This document shows, piece after piece, positions 34,854 to 43,885 of a stretch of DNA of 64,000 nucleotides. Positions within the stretch are counted from its first letter, which is position 1. Each line of letters starts with the position of its first letter. The DNA comes from Rhodothermales bacterium (lineage in GTDB: Bacteria > Bacteroidota > Rhodothermia > Rhodothermales > Bin80). The notes under the pieces were generated by a model that saw nothing but the letters and a program-made list of their open reading frames with translations, did not search any database and had not been told where the DNA came from. Location: assembly GCA_028278205.1 (NCBI GenBank), contig JANQES010000043.1, positions 1-64,000 of the forward strand, written 5' to 3'. Made by a program: the position numbers and the translations under genes.

Positions 34854-36323
34854 TTATCGCTTCATCCATCCCCGGATGCTGCTCCAGACGAGCCGCGCGT
34901 CGTCTCGCGAATACAGGCCGGTGAGCATGATGAGCGGCGGATAGGCGAGAATCAACCCGGCGCGAGCACCCAGCCGCGCGGGCACGGACCAGTCGAGACC
35001 CGGCACGCCCAGCGCATAGAGCACGCCGACAATCCCCACTACGACGACGTAGACGCCCCAGGGAAAACGCAGCGGCACGTCTTGACGGGCGAAATACGCG
35101 GCGCCGATGCCGAGAGCGAGATAGGCCAGAAACGTCGCCAGCGCCGCGCCGAAGGCGCCCAGAAAGGGGATTAAAATCACGTTGAGCACGGCGTTGAGCA
35201 CCGCCGCCCCGAACACATTGATGCTCACGGCCTTGGTGCGCCCGGCGGCATAGACGACGTTGATGATGACGTAATAGACGCCGTAATTCATGAAGCCCAG
35301 CGCCAGGAACAGCACGAGGGTGTCGGCCTGGAGATAGGTCAGGTCGGCGGGCAGCAGCAGCGTCAGGTCGTAGGCCAGCAGCGACAGGCCCAGCACCGCC
35401 CAGCCCGTCCAGATCACGAAATGGCGGAGCGTCTGCCGGTGTACCTGGCCGTCGCGGTCTCCCTCGCCGAGGGTTTTCAGGCCGATGACGGAGAAGGCCA
35501 GGTTAAAACTTTGCACGACGAGCAGGTTGAGCGTGCCGGCCAGCCGCGCGGCCCATTCGTAAAGCCCCACGGTGGCGGCGTCGGCCAGCCAGAGGAGCAG
35601 GTAGCGGTCGCCGGCGTTGAGGAACCAGCTTGCGAGGCTGGCAATCAGCAGCGGCAGGCCGAAGCGAATCAGCAGGCGGATCAACCTCCGCTCGAAGCGC
35701 CACGGCATCCGGATCAGCATCGCAACGATGAGCGCCGTGGTGCTCGTGCCTGCCGCCAGCGCGTGGGCGCCCATCAAGCCGGTCAGGCCCATCCCTTTCA
35801 TCACCATCAGCACGTAGACCGCTCCGAGGAGCACCACCACCTCGGCAATCATCGCCATCACATACCAGCCGGCGCGCTCCTCCACCCGCAGGAGCATCAG
35901 CGGGATGGCCCCGATCACCTTGGCGATGAGGTAGAGCGTCATGAGGTGGATCAGGCCGTCGCGCGCCGGATCGCCGAGCATCAGGCCGGCGAGGGGGCGA
36001 GCTATCAGCCAGAGCGCGACCAGCGCCACAGCGGCAGAGCCCAGCGTCGTCACCAGCGCTGTGAACGGCAGGGCTTCGCGCTCGGCCTCGTAGTCCGGAT
36101 CGGCCATGAGCTTCATCAGCCCCACGCTCAGCCCCAGGCCCACAGCGTACAGCCCGAATTGCGTCGTCGCGATCATCAAACCGAAGTAGCCGAACTCTTC
36201 GACACTCAGATAATTCGGGTTGAGATACAACACTGCCAGCGCCAGCCCACTGGCCTTCAACGCGATGTTGCCCAGCGCATAAAACCCACTCTGACGAAGG
36301 AGCCGTGAGGAAATGCTTTTCAT
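34854..36323 (-). CDS. Polysaccharide flippase (Wzx/MATE-like oligosaccharide exporter)
   Basis: This 489-residue protein has about twelve to fourteen hydrophobic helices and the opening typical of the polysaccharide-export superfamily ('LRQSGFYALGNIALKASGLA', 'LSVEEFGYFGLMIATTQFG'). It includes 'FGLPLLIASLASWFLNAGDR' and 'VFGAAVLNAVLNVILIPFLG'. It probably moves lipid-linked glycans across the inner membrane for surface polysaccharide assembly. The divergent neighbour is a UDP-GlcNAc 2-epimerase, which suits a role in glycan synthesis. Its last genomic base lies four bases from the toxin gene. Confidence 0.85.
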   Translation of the reverse strand: MKSISSRLLRQSGFYALGNIALKASGLALAVLYLNPNYLSVEEFGYFGLMIATTQFGLYAVGLGLSVGLMKLMADPDYEAEREALPFTALVTTLGSAAVALVALWLIARPLAGLMLGDPARDGLIHLMTLYLIAKVIGAIPLMLLRVEERAGWYVMAMIAEVVVLLGAVYVLMVMKGMGLTGLMGAHALAAGTSTTALIVAMLIRMPWRFERRLIRLLIRFGLPLLIASLASWFLNAGDRYLLLWLADAATVGLYEWAARLAGTLNLLVVQSFNLAFSVIGLKTLGEGDRDGQVHRQTLRHFVIWTGWAVLGLSLLAYDLTLLLPADLTYLQADTLVLFLALGFMNYGVYYVIINVVYAAGRTKAVSINVFGAAVLNAVLNVILIPFLGAFGAALATFLAYLALGIGAAYFARQDVPLRFPWGVYVVVVGIVGVLYALGVPGLDWSVPARLGARAGLILAYPPLIMLTGLYSRDDARLVWSSIRGWMKR

Positions 36324-36381
36324 GGATGCGTTTGCAAGCCGTCGTGCAGTATACGCGCTGCCTGGATTGGATAAGGGGTTT

Positions 36382-36468
36382 CTGAATGTTGAATGTCGAA
36401 CAAGGATTGAAGAATGTAGAAGGTAGTGTCAGAGCCTTCGATATTCATTATTCTCTATTCGATATTTC
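36382..36468. repeat. Heptamer repeat hairpin (GAATGTT / TTCGATA words)
   Basis: The left arm has TGAATGTTGAATGTCGAAC and further copies (36382-36420). The right arm is TTCGATA-TTCATTA-TTCTCTA-TTCGATA (36437-36464). It occupies the divergent space between the flippase and the epimerase. Confidence 0.75.
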
Positions 36469-36500
36469 ACACCGTCCCCCCAAAAAAACGAAAACCGCGC

Positions 36501-37601
36501 ATGATCCGCGTCCTCAGCGTCGTCGGTACCCGGCCTAATTTCATCAAGATTGGCGCGCTTCATCACGCCTTCAGCGCGCATCCGGCCCTCCTGCCGCGCC
36601 TGATCCATACGGGGCAACACTACGACGCCAGGATGAGCGAAGTGTTCTTCGATCAACTCGAACTACCGCAGCCGGATCAATATCTCGGCGTCGGCTCCGG
36701 CTCGCACGCGGCGCAGACTGCCGCGACGATGGTGGCGCTCGAAAAGGTCTTCCTCGATGAAAAGCCCGACCTCGTCGTCGTCGTGGGCGATGTCAATTCA
36801 ACGCTAGCGGGGGCGCTCGTAGCGGCCAAGCTGCACCTGCCCATGGTGCACGTCGAAGCCGGGCTGCGTTCTTTCGACCGGCGGATGCCTGAAGAGATCA
36901 ACCGCCTCGTCACCGATGCGCTGGCCGACGTGCTCTACGTGACCGAGCAAAGCGGCCTCGACAACCTCAAACGCGAAGGCGTCGCCGATGAAAAGGTCTG
37001 TTTTGTGGGCAACGTCATGATCGATTCGCTGGTGCGTTTCCGCGAAAAAGCGGCTGCGCTCAAGACCGCCGGAGGCTTCGGGCTGGCCCCGAAAGCCTAT
37101 GTGTTGATGACGATGCACCGCCCCGCCAACGTCGATGACCCCGTCAACCTCGCGCGCCTCGTCGAGATCGTCCACACCATCACCGCGCGCGTGCCGGTGA
37201 TCTTCCCTGTCCATCCCCGAACGCGCAACCGTCTCGCTGCCGAGGGCCACCTCGACGCCCTCGACGCGCTCAGCGGCCTCCACCTGATTGAGCCTATCGG
37301 CTATCTGGAGTTTTTAAGCCTGATGGCCGACGCCGGCCTGCTCGTCACCGACAGCGGCGGCATTCAAGAGGAGACAACATTTCTCAAGGTGCCCTGCGTG
37401 ACGCTGCGCGACTCGACGGAGCGGCCCGTGACGATCACCCTCGGCACCAACGAAATGCTGCCGCTCGACGTCGATCCCATCACGGATGCGGTGCAGCGCG
37501 CCTTCGCCGGCCAGTGGAAACAAGGCCAGACGCCGCCGCTCTGGGACGGCCACGCCGCCACCCGCATCGCCGATGACATTGTGGATCGGTTTGGGGCGTA
37601 A
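36501..37601 (+). CDS. wecB: UDP-N-acetylglucosamine 2-epimerase (non-hydrolysing)
   Basis: This 366-residue enzyme interconverts UDP-GlcNAc and UDP-ManNAc for surface polysaccharide. Motifs are 'VVGTRPNFIKIGALHHAF', 'HTGQHYDARMSEVFFDQL', 'VVVGDVNSTLAGALVAAKL', 'VHVEAGLRSFDRRMPEEINR', 'MTMHRPANVD', 'LLVTDSGGIQEE' and 'RDSTERPVTITLGTN'. All are intact and in order. I use the ATG at 36501; the frame to 36426 starts inside a repeat. The preceding flippase gene is divergent. A nested double-word repeat follows. Confidence 0.95.
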   Translation: MIRVLSVVGTRPNFIKIGALHHAFSAHPALLPRLIHTGQHYDARMSEVFFDQLELPQPDQYLGVGSGSHAAQTAATMVALEKVFLDEKPDLVVVVGDVNSTLAGALVAAKLHLPMVHVEAGLRSFDRRMPEEINRLVTDALADVLYVTEQSGLDNLKREGVADEKVCFVGNVMIDSLVRFREKAAALKTAGGFGLAPKAYVLMTMHRPANVDDPVNLARLVEIVHTITARVPVIFPVHPRTRNRLAAEGHLDALDALSGLHLIEPIGYLEFLSLMADAGLLVTDSGGIQEETTFLKVPCVTLRDSTERPVTITLGTNEMLPLDVDPITDAVQRAFAGQWKQGQTPPLWDGHAATRIADDIVDRFGA

Positions 37602-37649
37602 GGGTTGGATTCACCCTTTCATACCCAATCCGGCAGCGTATTTGTTTGA

Positions 37650-37788
37650 GAATGTGTGGGAGTATGGGAGTGTGGGAGGGATTCTGATTTTCGATTGCGG
37701 ATTTTGGATTGGGCGCTTCTTGAGACCAATCCAAAATCCAAAATCTAAAATCCAAAATTCTTTTCCTCCCACACCCCCATACACATCC
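37650..37788. repeat. Two nested repeat hairpins (GTGGGAGT outside, TTTTGGA inside)
   Basis: Outer arms are GTGTGGGAGTATGGGAGTGT (37650-37680) and CCTCCCACACCCCCATACAC (37764-37788). Inner arms are GATTTTCGATTGCGGATTTT (37685-37712) and CCAATCCAAAATCCAAAATC and onward (37726-37760). Two different word families are stacked in one coaxial stem between convergent genes. Confidence 0.88.
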
Positions 37789-37811
37789 AACCCAACCGGA
37801 TTATCAACCTG

Positions 37812-38564
37812 CTAATACCGCCCCGACCGATCGAACACGCCGTAACGCAAGAAATGGGCGACCTGCTGCATCACGTCGGGTTGGCGCATGATGAAAGTGT
37901 GGCTGTAGGGCATCACGAGAAAATCTTGCATCCCCTCGACGCGCGTCCGTTCGACGGCCACCTTGCCATCGTCGGGGCCGGGGATCATGAGCGAAAACAG
38001 CGGGTCGATGCTTTTGTTGCCGGCAATCACACCGAGTTCGAAGGCCACGGGGCCGAGCTTCGACGGGATGCTTTCGGGGTCGGTGCCCAGTTGCCCGCCG
38101 GCGGGGCCGTTGACCCGTTTGAAGAGGCCGTTGTTTTTCAGCGCATCGACCACTTCGCTGCCCTGGCTCGGCGGGCTGAGCATGACCACCCGGCCCAGGT
38201 TGGGAAGTCGCCGGCCTTCGAGGTAATACCGCGTGATGATGCCGCCCATCGAATGGGTGACGAAATGCACGGTGGCGTCCGGGCAACAACGCGCCACCAC
38301 ATCAGCCAGCATCTCATCGGACAGATATTCGATAGGATGCCGCGTCGAGGGATAGTTGACGTTGACGACGAGGTAGCCTTCGCGCTCCAGGTGCCGTTGT
38401 ATTTTGGTCATCGACCAGGACGACCGCGCCAGCCCGTGCAACACCACCACGATCTCATCGCCGGCCTGCCCCACCTCGGCCTCGGACGCCTCCTGCCCCC
38501 GGCTCTGCAACGGCACCAACAACCCCATCACGCCGAGGTATATACAGCTTTTTACGATGCTCAT
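37812..38564 (-). CDS. Exported alpha/beta hydrolase (lipase/esterase-like)
   Basis: The 250-residue protein has a signal peptide (KSCIYLGVMGLLVPLQSRG). The hydrolase core includes 'IVVVLHGLARSSWSM', 'YLVVNVNYPSTRHPIEYL', the nucleophile elbow 'VHFVTHSMGGIITRYYL', and a catalytic His region 'VMPYSHTFIMRQPDV'. This layout fits triacylglycerol lipase/esterase-like proteins of the periplasm. The start at 38564 is chosen because it leads straight into the signal peptide. It converges on the epimerase. The substrate is unknown. Confidence 0.82.
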   Translation of the reverse strand: MSIVKSCIYLGVMGLLVPLQSRGQEASEAEVGQAGDEIVVVLHGLARSSWSMTKIQRHLEREGYLVVNVNYPSTRHPIEYLSDEMLADVVARCCPDATVHFVTHSMGGIITRYYLEGRRLPNLGRVVMLSPPSQGSEVVDALKNNGLFKRVNGPAGGQLGTDPESIPSKLGPVAFELGVIAGNKSIDPLFSLMIPGPDDGKVAVERTRVEGMQDFLVMPYSHTFIMRQPDVMQQVAHFLRYGVFDRSGRY

Positions 38565-38627
38565 GATGTTCTCGTTTTCGAGCAAACAGGCGATTTTCGA
38601 TGTTTTCACTCCGCCCAGGCGTTGGTA

Positions 38628-38682
38628 TGGGTCACGGGTCATGAGTCATGGATTTCTTACTCATGACCCGTGACCCATGACC
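38628..38682. repeat. Heptamer repeat hairpin (GGGTCAT word)
   Basis: GGGTCACGGGTCATGAGTCA (38628-38651) faces its complement ACTCATGACCCGTGACCCAT (38659-38682) around a seven-base loop. It is the same word family as the CTCATGA array at 11.9 kb. Confidence 0.9.
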
Positions 38683-38748
38683 GACGCCAATCCTGCCGCA
38701 AAGTTACGACGCAGAAAAATGCCAAACCCCATAATCTCGGCGTCCTAT

Positions 38749-39168
38749 TCATCCCCCAGCCAGCACAGCCGGGACGCGGCGGATGAGATGTTTGAGACCC
38801 TCTTCTTCGACGCGCGCAGCGGCCTCTTCGACGGTCATCCACTCCCGGCGACGGTAGGACTCGATCCAGGTTTCGAAGACGGTTTCCACTTTCATCACAA
38901 ACACCTCCACCGAACACGTCCCGCCCCACTTCTGCCGCTCATACGTCCCTATCGAGGCCGGGAGGATGGGGCCTTCGATGCCGGCTTCTTCCAGAGCTTC
39001 CATGGCTGCTGAAGTGGTCGGCGTGAGATCGGGTTCGATGACGCCTTTGGGAATCACCCACCGCCTGCCGCTGCGCGACGTGATGAGCAACACCTGCATC
39101 ACCCCGTCTTCGATGCGATACGGGATCACCCCGGACTGAATGTAGAAATAGTCTGGCTTTGTTTTCAT
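38749..39168 (-). CDS. NUDIX hydrolase (diphosphoinositol-polyphosphate-hydrolase-like)
   Basis: The 139-residue single NUDIX domain has 'YFYIQSGVIPYRIEDGVMQV', 'SRSGRRWVIPKGVIEPD' and the box 'TSAAMEALEEAGIEG'. The metal-binding glutamates of the box are kept, while the usual Arg-Glu pair reads Met-Glu, a variation common in this W-x-I-P-K-G subfamily. Such enzymes hydrolyse nucleoside or inositol diphosphate-linked compounds. It follows the metallophosphoesterase gene by 40 bases on the same strand, which suggests cotranscription. Confidence 0.85.
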   Translation of the reverse strand: MKTKPDYFYIQSGVIPYRIEDGVMQVLLITSRSGRRWVIPKGVIEPDLTPTTSAAMEALEEAGIEGPILPASIGTYERQKWGGTCSVEVFVMKVETVFETWIESYRRREWMTVEEAAARVEEEGLKHLIRRVPAVLAGG

Positions 39169-39208
39169 GAATCCGTTGTCCGTAGTCCGTCATTCGTTCA
39201 ACGGGCAC

Positions 39209-39700
39209 CTAAAGCTCGATAATCTCAGCCGCGTGGGTCACGGTGTCGTAGAGGGCGCAGGTGGCGGGGCCTTTCCAGCCCATGACTTCGCCCGGATTGA
39301 GCCACAGGCAATCGCCGATGCGTTCCTGGTTCTGCTCGTGGGTGTGGCCGGAGAAGACGGCGTCATAATACCCCGTCTTGGCCAGCGCCCGGGCATAAAA
39401 CGGATAATGGGTCACGGCCAGACGGACGCCCTCGAACGAAAGATCGGCATATTCGCCGTGGAGGATGACGTTGGTCGAATCGGTCTGAGCCACCTTCAAC
39501 ATGGTAAACCGGTCGCCGTCGCCGTTGCCGAAGACGCAGTAGATTTTGCCGTCGAAGGCGCCCATCTCGCGCACGGGAATCGGCGAGCAGAAGTCGCCGC
39601 AGAAGATGAGCGTCTTCACCCCGCGCTCGGTAAACATCGCCAGGAGCTTGCGCAGGTTGTCGATATTGTCGTGAACATCCGAGAATACGCCGATTTTCAT
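39209..39700 (-). CDS. YfcE-type metallophosphoesterase
   Basis: This 163-residue calcineurin-fold phosphoesterase carries the five metal motifs: 'KIGVFSDVHDNIDNL', 'TLIFCGDFC', 'VFGNGD', 'AVTHYPFYA' and 'VFSGHTHE'. YfcE-type proteins act on simple phosphodiesters in the cytosol. The ATG at 39700 begins exactly at the conserved strand; the frame to 39745 is not conserved. It is upstream of the NUDIX gene on the same strand. A long repeat array lies upstream. Confidence 0.92.
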   Translation of the reverse strand: MKIGVFSDVHDNIDNLRKLLAMFTERGVKTLIFCGDFCSPIPVREMGAFDGKIYCVFGNGDGDRFTMLKVAQTDSTNVILHGEYADLSFEGVRLAVTHYPFYARALAKTGYYDAVFSGHTHEQNQERIGDCLWLNPGEVMGWKGPATCALYDTVTHAAEIIEL

Positions 39701-39774
39701 GGTGCCGGGCCTTTTTGTAGGGGTGGTTGATGATGTTGGTAGCAATCCTGATAGTTTTGCTTTTCTGGGAAAGT

Positions 39775-39950
39775 CATGGGCTCGCTACGCTCGCGTCGTT
39801 TGCTTCGCGTCAAGTGCGTGCTGCGCACGCGTCATTTATTGTCATTGGTTGAACGTGACAATGAATGACAACAAATGACGCGAGCGCAGCGAGCATAATG
39901 ACCATGAATGACAGCGACCCCCGCGAAGGCGGGGGGAGCGTAATGACCAT
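39775..39950. repeat. Repeat hairpin with GCTCGCTACGCTCG and GTCATTGG words
   Basis: The left side has GGGCTCGCTACGCTCGCGTC, then GTGCGTGCTGCGCACGCGTC and ATTGTCATTGG. The right side has ATGAATGACAACAAATGACG, CGCGAGCGCAGCGAGCATAA and ATGACC repeats. The words match those at 28.87-29.05 kb. It fills the space between the phosphoesterase and the amylase. Confidence 0.8.
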
Positions 39951-39993
39951 CTCCAAGATATCCCACAGCGAAACGATCCGCATCAAGAAATCC

Positions 39994-41457
39994 CTATTCC
40001 CCTCCTACCAACACCACCGTCTCCCGCGCCGGTACCGAGAGGTTCAGCCGTCCCTGTTCGATGCGGGCGGAGCCGTTCGCATCGGGAGGCCAGACCTGGG
40101 TGAGCGCAGCAGATTCGAGATCGGGCAAAGGGATGGTCAGGCGCGCGGCATCGAGGGCGGTGTTGACGATGACGACGGCGTGTTGGCCCTTCAAGACGCG
40201 CCGGAATGCATACACCTCGCCGATGGCATAGACGGTTTCGAAGGTGCCGGTTCGCAACACCTCGTAGCGATGACGCAGGGCGATGGCGCGGCGATAGAAC
40301 GCCAGCAGATCGGCCTTCCACGACGCCTCATCGTGCCAGGGAAACGCCTCGCGGCAATAGGGATCGTCGGCAGCCGAGAGGCCCACTTCGTCGCCGTAGT
40401 AGATGCAGGGCGCACCGGGCATGGTCATCTGGAAGAGCACGCAGAGCCGCAGGGCGCTCTGATCCTCGCCCACAAACCAGAGCGCGCGCGGCGTGTCGTG
40501 GCTGTCGATCAGGTTGAGTTGGGCGTGGTTGATGGCCCAGTCGTAGAGCCCGTGCATGGTCTCGACGGCCTCAGCAAAAGCCGGCGCATCGAGCGGTTTA
40601 AGGGGTAGATGCGTCTTTTTATAGGTGGGATTGAGCGTCCGCGCGCCGCAGAAGCCGAGCACCGCGCGGGTGAAAAGATAATTCATCACCGCATCCATCT
40701 GATCGCCCTGAAGCCAGCGCTGCGCCTCCCGCCAGATCTCACCGCAGATGTACGCCTCCGGATTGGCCGTCTTGACGACCCGCCGAAACGCCTGCCAGAA
40801 CGCATCGTCGTCGATTTCTTCGACCACGTCGAGTCGCCAGCCGTCGATGCCGAATTCGATCCAAAAACGCGCTACGTCGAAGATAAAAGCGCGGACGCCG
40901 GGGTTGCCGGTGTTGAGCTTGGGCAGCGCCGGGATGTCCCACCAGGCTTCGTAGTTATGATGATTGTCGCGGTCGCTGGCGTAAGGCCGCAGCGGCCATT
41001 CGCGGATGATAAACCAGTCGGCGTAGGGCGATTTGGGGCCGTTTTCGAGGACGTGATGGAACGGCCAAAAGCCCCGGCTGGCATGGTTAAAAACGCCGTC
41101 GAGCACGATTCGGATGTCGCGGGCGTGGGCTTCGTCGAGCAATTCGCGCAGCGCCTCGTTGCCGCCCAACAGCGGATCGACCTGATAATAATCGAACGTG
41201 TGATAGCGATGGTTGGACGCCGAGGCAAAGATCGGATTGAGATACAACGCCGTGATGCCGAGGGCTTTCAGATAATCGAGCTTATCGACAATGCCGCGCA
41301 GGTCGCCGCCCTGATAGCCCTGCTCTTCGGGCGGGCTGCCCCACGGTTTAAACGCGATGCCCGGCGGATGCACCGTCCGCGAACTCCGGGCAAACCGGTC
41401 AGGGAAGATCTGGTAGAAAACGGCGTGTTTGACCCAGTCGGGGGTGGTTATCGGCAT
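39994..41457 (-). CDS. GH13 alpha-amylase-family glycoside hydrolase (neopullulanase/cyclomaltodextrinase-like)
   Basis: The 487-residue (beta/alpha)8 amylase starts 'DWVKHAVFYQIFPDRFA' and has 'GGDLRGIVDKLDYLKALGIT', 'ALYLNPIF', 'DIRIVLDGVFNHAS', the nucleophile region 'GWRLDVVEE', the acid/base region 'ICGEIW' and the third Asp in 'LIDSHDTPRAL'. The all-beta C-terminal domain follows. No signal peptide is visible, so it probably acts on maltodextrins or cyclodextrins in the cytosol. The ATG at 41457 is selected; the frame to 41562 overlaps the leader of the divergent hydrolase. Confidence 0.92.
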   Translation of the reverse strand: MPITTPDWVKHAVFYQIFPDRFARSSRTVHPPGIAFKPWGSPPEEQGYQGGDLRGIVDKLDYLKALGITALYLNPIFASASNHRYHTFDYYQVDPLLGGNEALRELLDEAHARDIRIVLDGVFNHASRGFWPFHHVLENGPKSPYADWFIIREWPLRPYASDRDNHHNYEAWWDIPALPKLNTGNPGVRAFIFDVARFWIEFGIDGWRLDVVEEIDDDAFWQAFRRVVKTANPEAYICGEIWREAQRWLQGDQMDAVMNYLFTRAVLGFCGARTLNPTYKKTHLPLKPLDAPAFAEAVETMHGLYDWAINHAQLNLIDSHDTPRALWFVGEDQSALRLCVLFQMTMPGAPCIYYGDEVGLSAADDPYCREAFPWHDEASWKADLLAFYRRAIALRHRYEVLRTGTFETVYAIGEVYAFRRVLKGQHAVVIVNTALDAARLTIPLPDLESAALTQVWPPDANGSARIEQGRLNLSVPARETVVLVGGE

Positions 41458-41632
41458 AAAGTTTCTGGTCGAATACCCTTTTTGATGAACCGGGACAATT
41501 TGATTTTCCTGTTGATGAACTTCTCGATGCTCGAAGGATACGAAATCGTCGCGTTTCCTCACAAAAACACAGATCCCCCGGCGCGCGACGGCGTATAGGG
41601 TAGCGTATTCTCAACCGAACGCGCCAACCCGC

Positions 41633-42655
41633 ATGTCCAAACGTCGTTCGCCCAAACGCAGACGCGCGCAGCGCGGCGACACCACACGCCGCAACAAAGC
41701 CCTCGTGACGGGGTCGGTGGCGGTGGGCGCCTACCTGACCGGCACCGTGGCGCGATGGCTTCGTCGGGCGACGCTCTACCGCCCGGAGACGCTGCCGCAG
41801 GCCCTGGAAGCCGAGGTGCGCGAGCAAGAGTTGATGGAAGGTCGCGCCCGCTTCTATGCCCGTGACGGCGCGGGCGTACCACTGGTGCTGCTGCACAGCT
41901 TCAACGCAGCAGCGTCGAGCTACGAGATGAAGCCGATCTTCGAACACCTCGCCAGAACGACCGGGCGGTCGATTTATGCGCTCGACTGGTTCGGCTTCGG
42001 TCTCTCAGATCGACCGTCGGTGCGGTATCGCCCGGCGCTTTACCAGCGGCAGGTGCGTCGTTTTTTGAGCGAATACGTCAACGCGCCGGCGGATGTCGTG
42101 GCGCTGTCGCTGGGCAGCGCCTATGCGGCCGTCGTGGCTGCCGAGTCGCCGTTTCTCGTCCGAAAGCTGGCCCTGATCTCGCCAACCGGCCTGTCGTCGC
42201 GTAGCCGCCCGTCGTTCGGCCAACGCGCTTTGATGGGGCTGGCCGACGGCACCGGGGCCTTCGAGTTGTTTTTCTATCGCCTGACGCGGCGCGACGCGCT
42301 CCGGCGTTTTTATGCGCGGCAGGTGTTCACGCAAGGCGTCGAGGTGCCGCACGATCTGGTCAATTATGCTTTTTTGACGACGCACGTCCGGGGCGCGCAC
42401 TACGCGCCGCGCCGCTTCATCGACGGCACGCTCTTCATGGATCAGGAGGCTCGGAATGCCTACCTCACCCTCCGCCACCCCACGCTGATGATCGCGCCGG
42501 AGCAAGCCGATGGGCTGATCCAATCGTTCGAAGCCCTCGACGACGTCGCCGCACAAAACGATGCGTATCTTCACGTCCGCAAGGCGGCAGGCCTGATGCC
42601 GCAATGGGAAGCGCCGGAAGCGCTGTTCACTATCCTCAACGAGTTTTTGACCTGA
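41633..42655 (+). CDS. Alpha/beta hydrolase-fold protein lacking the catalytic histidine
   Basis: The 340-residue protein opens with a basic stretch (SKRRSPKRRRAQRG) and a possible membrane-associated segment ('ALVTGSVAVGAYLTGTVARW'). The fold is clear: 'VPLVLLHSFNAAASSYEM', 'IYALDWFGFGLSDRPS', a nucleophile region 'VVALSLGSAYAAVVAA' and the C-terminal 'LMPQWEAPEALFTIL'. In most relatives the last element is G-H-x-P-x-x-E. Here it reads G-L-M-P-Q-W-E, so the triad histidine is Leu. It may therefore be non-catalytic or use another residue. The aminotransferase gene follows 30 bases later in the same direction. Confidence 0.8.
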   Translation: MSKRRSPKRRRAQRGDTTRRNKALVTGSVAVGAYLTGTVARWLRRATLYRPETLPQALEAEVREQELMEGRARFYARDGAGVPLVLLHSFNAAASSYEMKPIFEHLARTTGRSIYALDWFGFGLSDRPSVRYRPALYQRQVRRFLSEYVNAPADVVALSLGSAYAAVVAAESPFLVRKLALISPTGLSSRSRPSFGQRALMGLADGTGAFELFFYRLTRRDALRRFYARQVFTQGVEVPHDLVNYAFLTTHVRGAHYAPRRFIDGTLFMDQEARNAYLTLRHPTLMIAPEQADGLIQSFEALDDVAAQNDAYLHVRKAAGLMPQWEAPEALFTILNEFLT

Positions 42656-42685
42656 ATCGCCCATCTATCCGCTGCTCAACCTGAA

Positions 42686-43882
42686 GTGACCATCACCCAG
42701 CCCCCCGAACCCATCGACGTTGAAAAGGCGCGGCACGAGACGCCCGGCTGCGCCCACGTGCTGCATTTCAACAACGCCGGCGCGGCCCTGATGCCGCAGC
42801 CCGTCCTCGACGCCTACTTCGATCATCTCAACCGGGAAGCCCGGATGGGCGGGTATGAGGCTGCCGCCGAGGCGCGCGACGCAGCAGAGCGACCCTACGA
42901 CGCCGTCGCCCGCCTGCTCGGCTGCCGGCGCGACGAAATCGCCCTCATCGAAAATGCAACGCGGGCGTGGGACATGGCCTTCTACGCTTTCCCCTTCCAA
43001 CGCGGCGACCGCATCGTCACGGCGCAGGCCGCCTACGCCAGCAACTACATCGCCTTCCTCCACGTGGCCCAACGCGCAGGCGCCGTCATCGACGTGATCG
43101 AAAACGACGAACACGGGCAGGTCTCGGTCGAGAAGCTTAAGGCGGCCCTCGACGAGCGCGTCAAGCTGATCGCGTTGACGCACGTGCCTACCAACGGCGG
43201 GCTGGTCAACCCGGCTGCCGAGGTCGGGCGCGTGGCGAAGGAGGCCGGCATCCCGTTTCTGCTCGACGCCTGCCAGAGCGCCGGGCAAATGCCGCTCGAC
43301 GTGGAGGTCCTCGGCGCAGACATGCTCTCGGCAACAAGCCGGAAGTTTTTGCGCGGCCCGCGCGGAGTGGGTTTCCTCTACGTCCACCACAGCCTCCTCG
43401 ACCGGCTCGACCCGCCGTTGCTAGACCTCCAGGCCGCCACCTGGACCGCCCCGGACCGCTTCACGATACGCCCCGACGCCCGCCGCTTCGAAACCTGGGA
43501 AAGCAACGTCGCCGCCCGGATTGCCTTTGGCGTGGCGGTCGAGTATGCGATGGGTTGGGGATTGGAGGCCGTCTGGCACCGCATCCGCCCGCTGGCCGAG
43601 ACGTTGCGCGAGCGCCTGCACGCGCTCCCCGGTGTGACCGTGCACGACCTGGGCCGCGTCCGCTGCGGCATCGTTACGTTCTCCATCGACCAGATAGAAG
43701 CCCATGATGTCCAGGAAAAACTACGCATCCAGGGCATCAACGTATCGACCACCAGCCCGGCTTCGACGCTGCTCGACAGCACGGCGCGCCGCCTCCCCAC
43801 CCTGGTCCGTGCCTCGGTGCATTACTACAACACTGAAGATGAGATCGAACGGTTCTGCCGGGCGTTGCGGAGTTTGCTTTGA
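42686..43882 (+). CDS. Class V PLP-dependent aminotransferase (cysteine desulfurase-like)
   Basis: The 398-residue fold-type I PLP enzyme starts with GTG at 42686. It shows 'HVLHFNNAGAALMPQPVLDA', 'IALIENATRAWDMAFYAF', 'LIALTHVPTNGGLVNPAAEV', 'LLDACQSAGQMPLDV', and the PLP-lysine segment 'LSATSRKFLRGPRGVGFLYV'. Desulfurase- and isopenicillin-epimerase-like enzymes share these motifs. A late desulfurase-type active-site cysteine is not obvious, so the reaction is open. It lies 30 bases downstream of the hydrolase gene and is probably cotranscribed. Confidence 0.85.
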   Translation: MTITQPPEPIDVEKARHETPGCAHVLHFNNAGAALMPQPVLDAYFDHLNREARMGGYEAAAEARDAAERPYDAVARLLGCRRDEIALIENATRAWDMAFYAFPFQRGDRIVTAQAAYASNYIAFLHVAQRAGAVIDVIENDEHGQVSVEKLKAALDERVKLIALTHVPTNGGLVNPAAEVGRVAKEAGIPFLLDACQSAGQMPLDVEVLGADMLSATSRKFLRGPRGVGFLYVHHSLLDRLDPPLLDLQAATWTAPDRFTIRPDARRFETWESNVAARIAFGVAVEYAMGWGLEAVWHRIRPLAETLRERLHALPGVTVHDLGRVRCGIVTFSIDQIEAHDVQEKLRIQGINVSTTSPASTLLDSTARRLPTLVRASVHYYNTEDEIERFCRALRSLL

Positions 43883-43885
43883 AGA

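Noticed and set aside
38749..39168. NUDIX protein as a degenerate pseudogene because the Arg-Glu pair reads Met-Glu
   Set aside because: The metal-binding glutamates are intact and the WVIPKG subfamily commonly varies here; the frame is full length.
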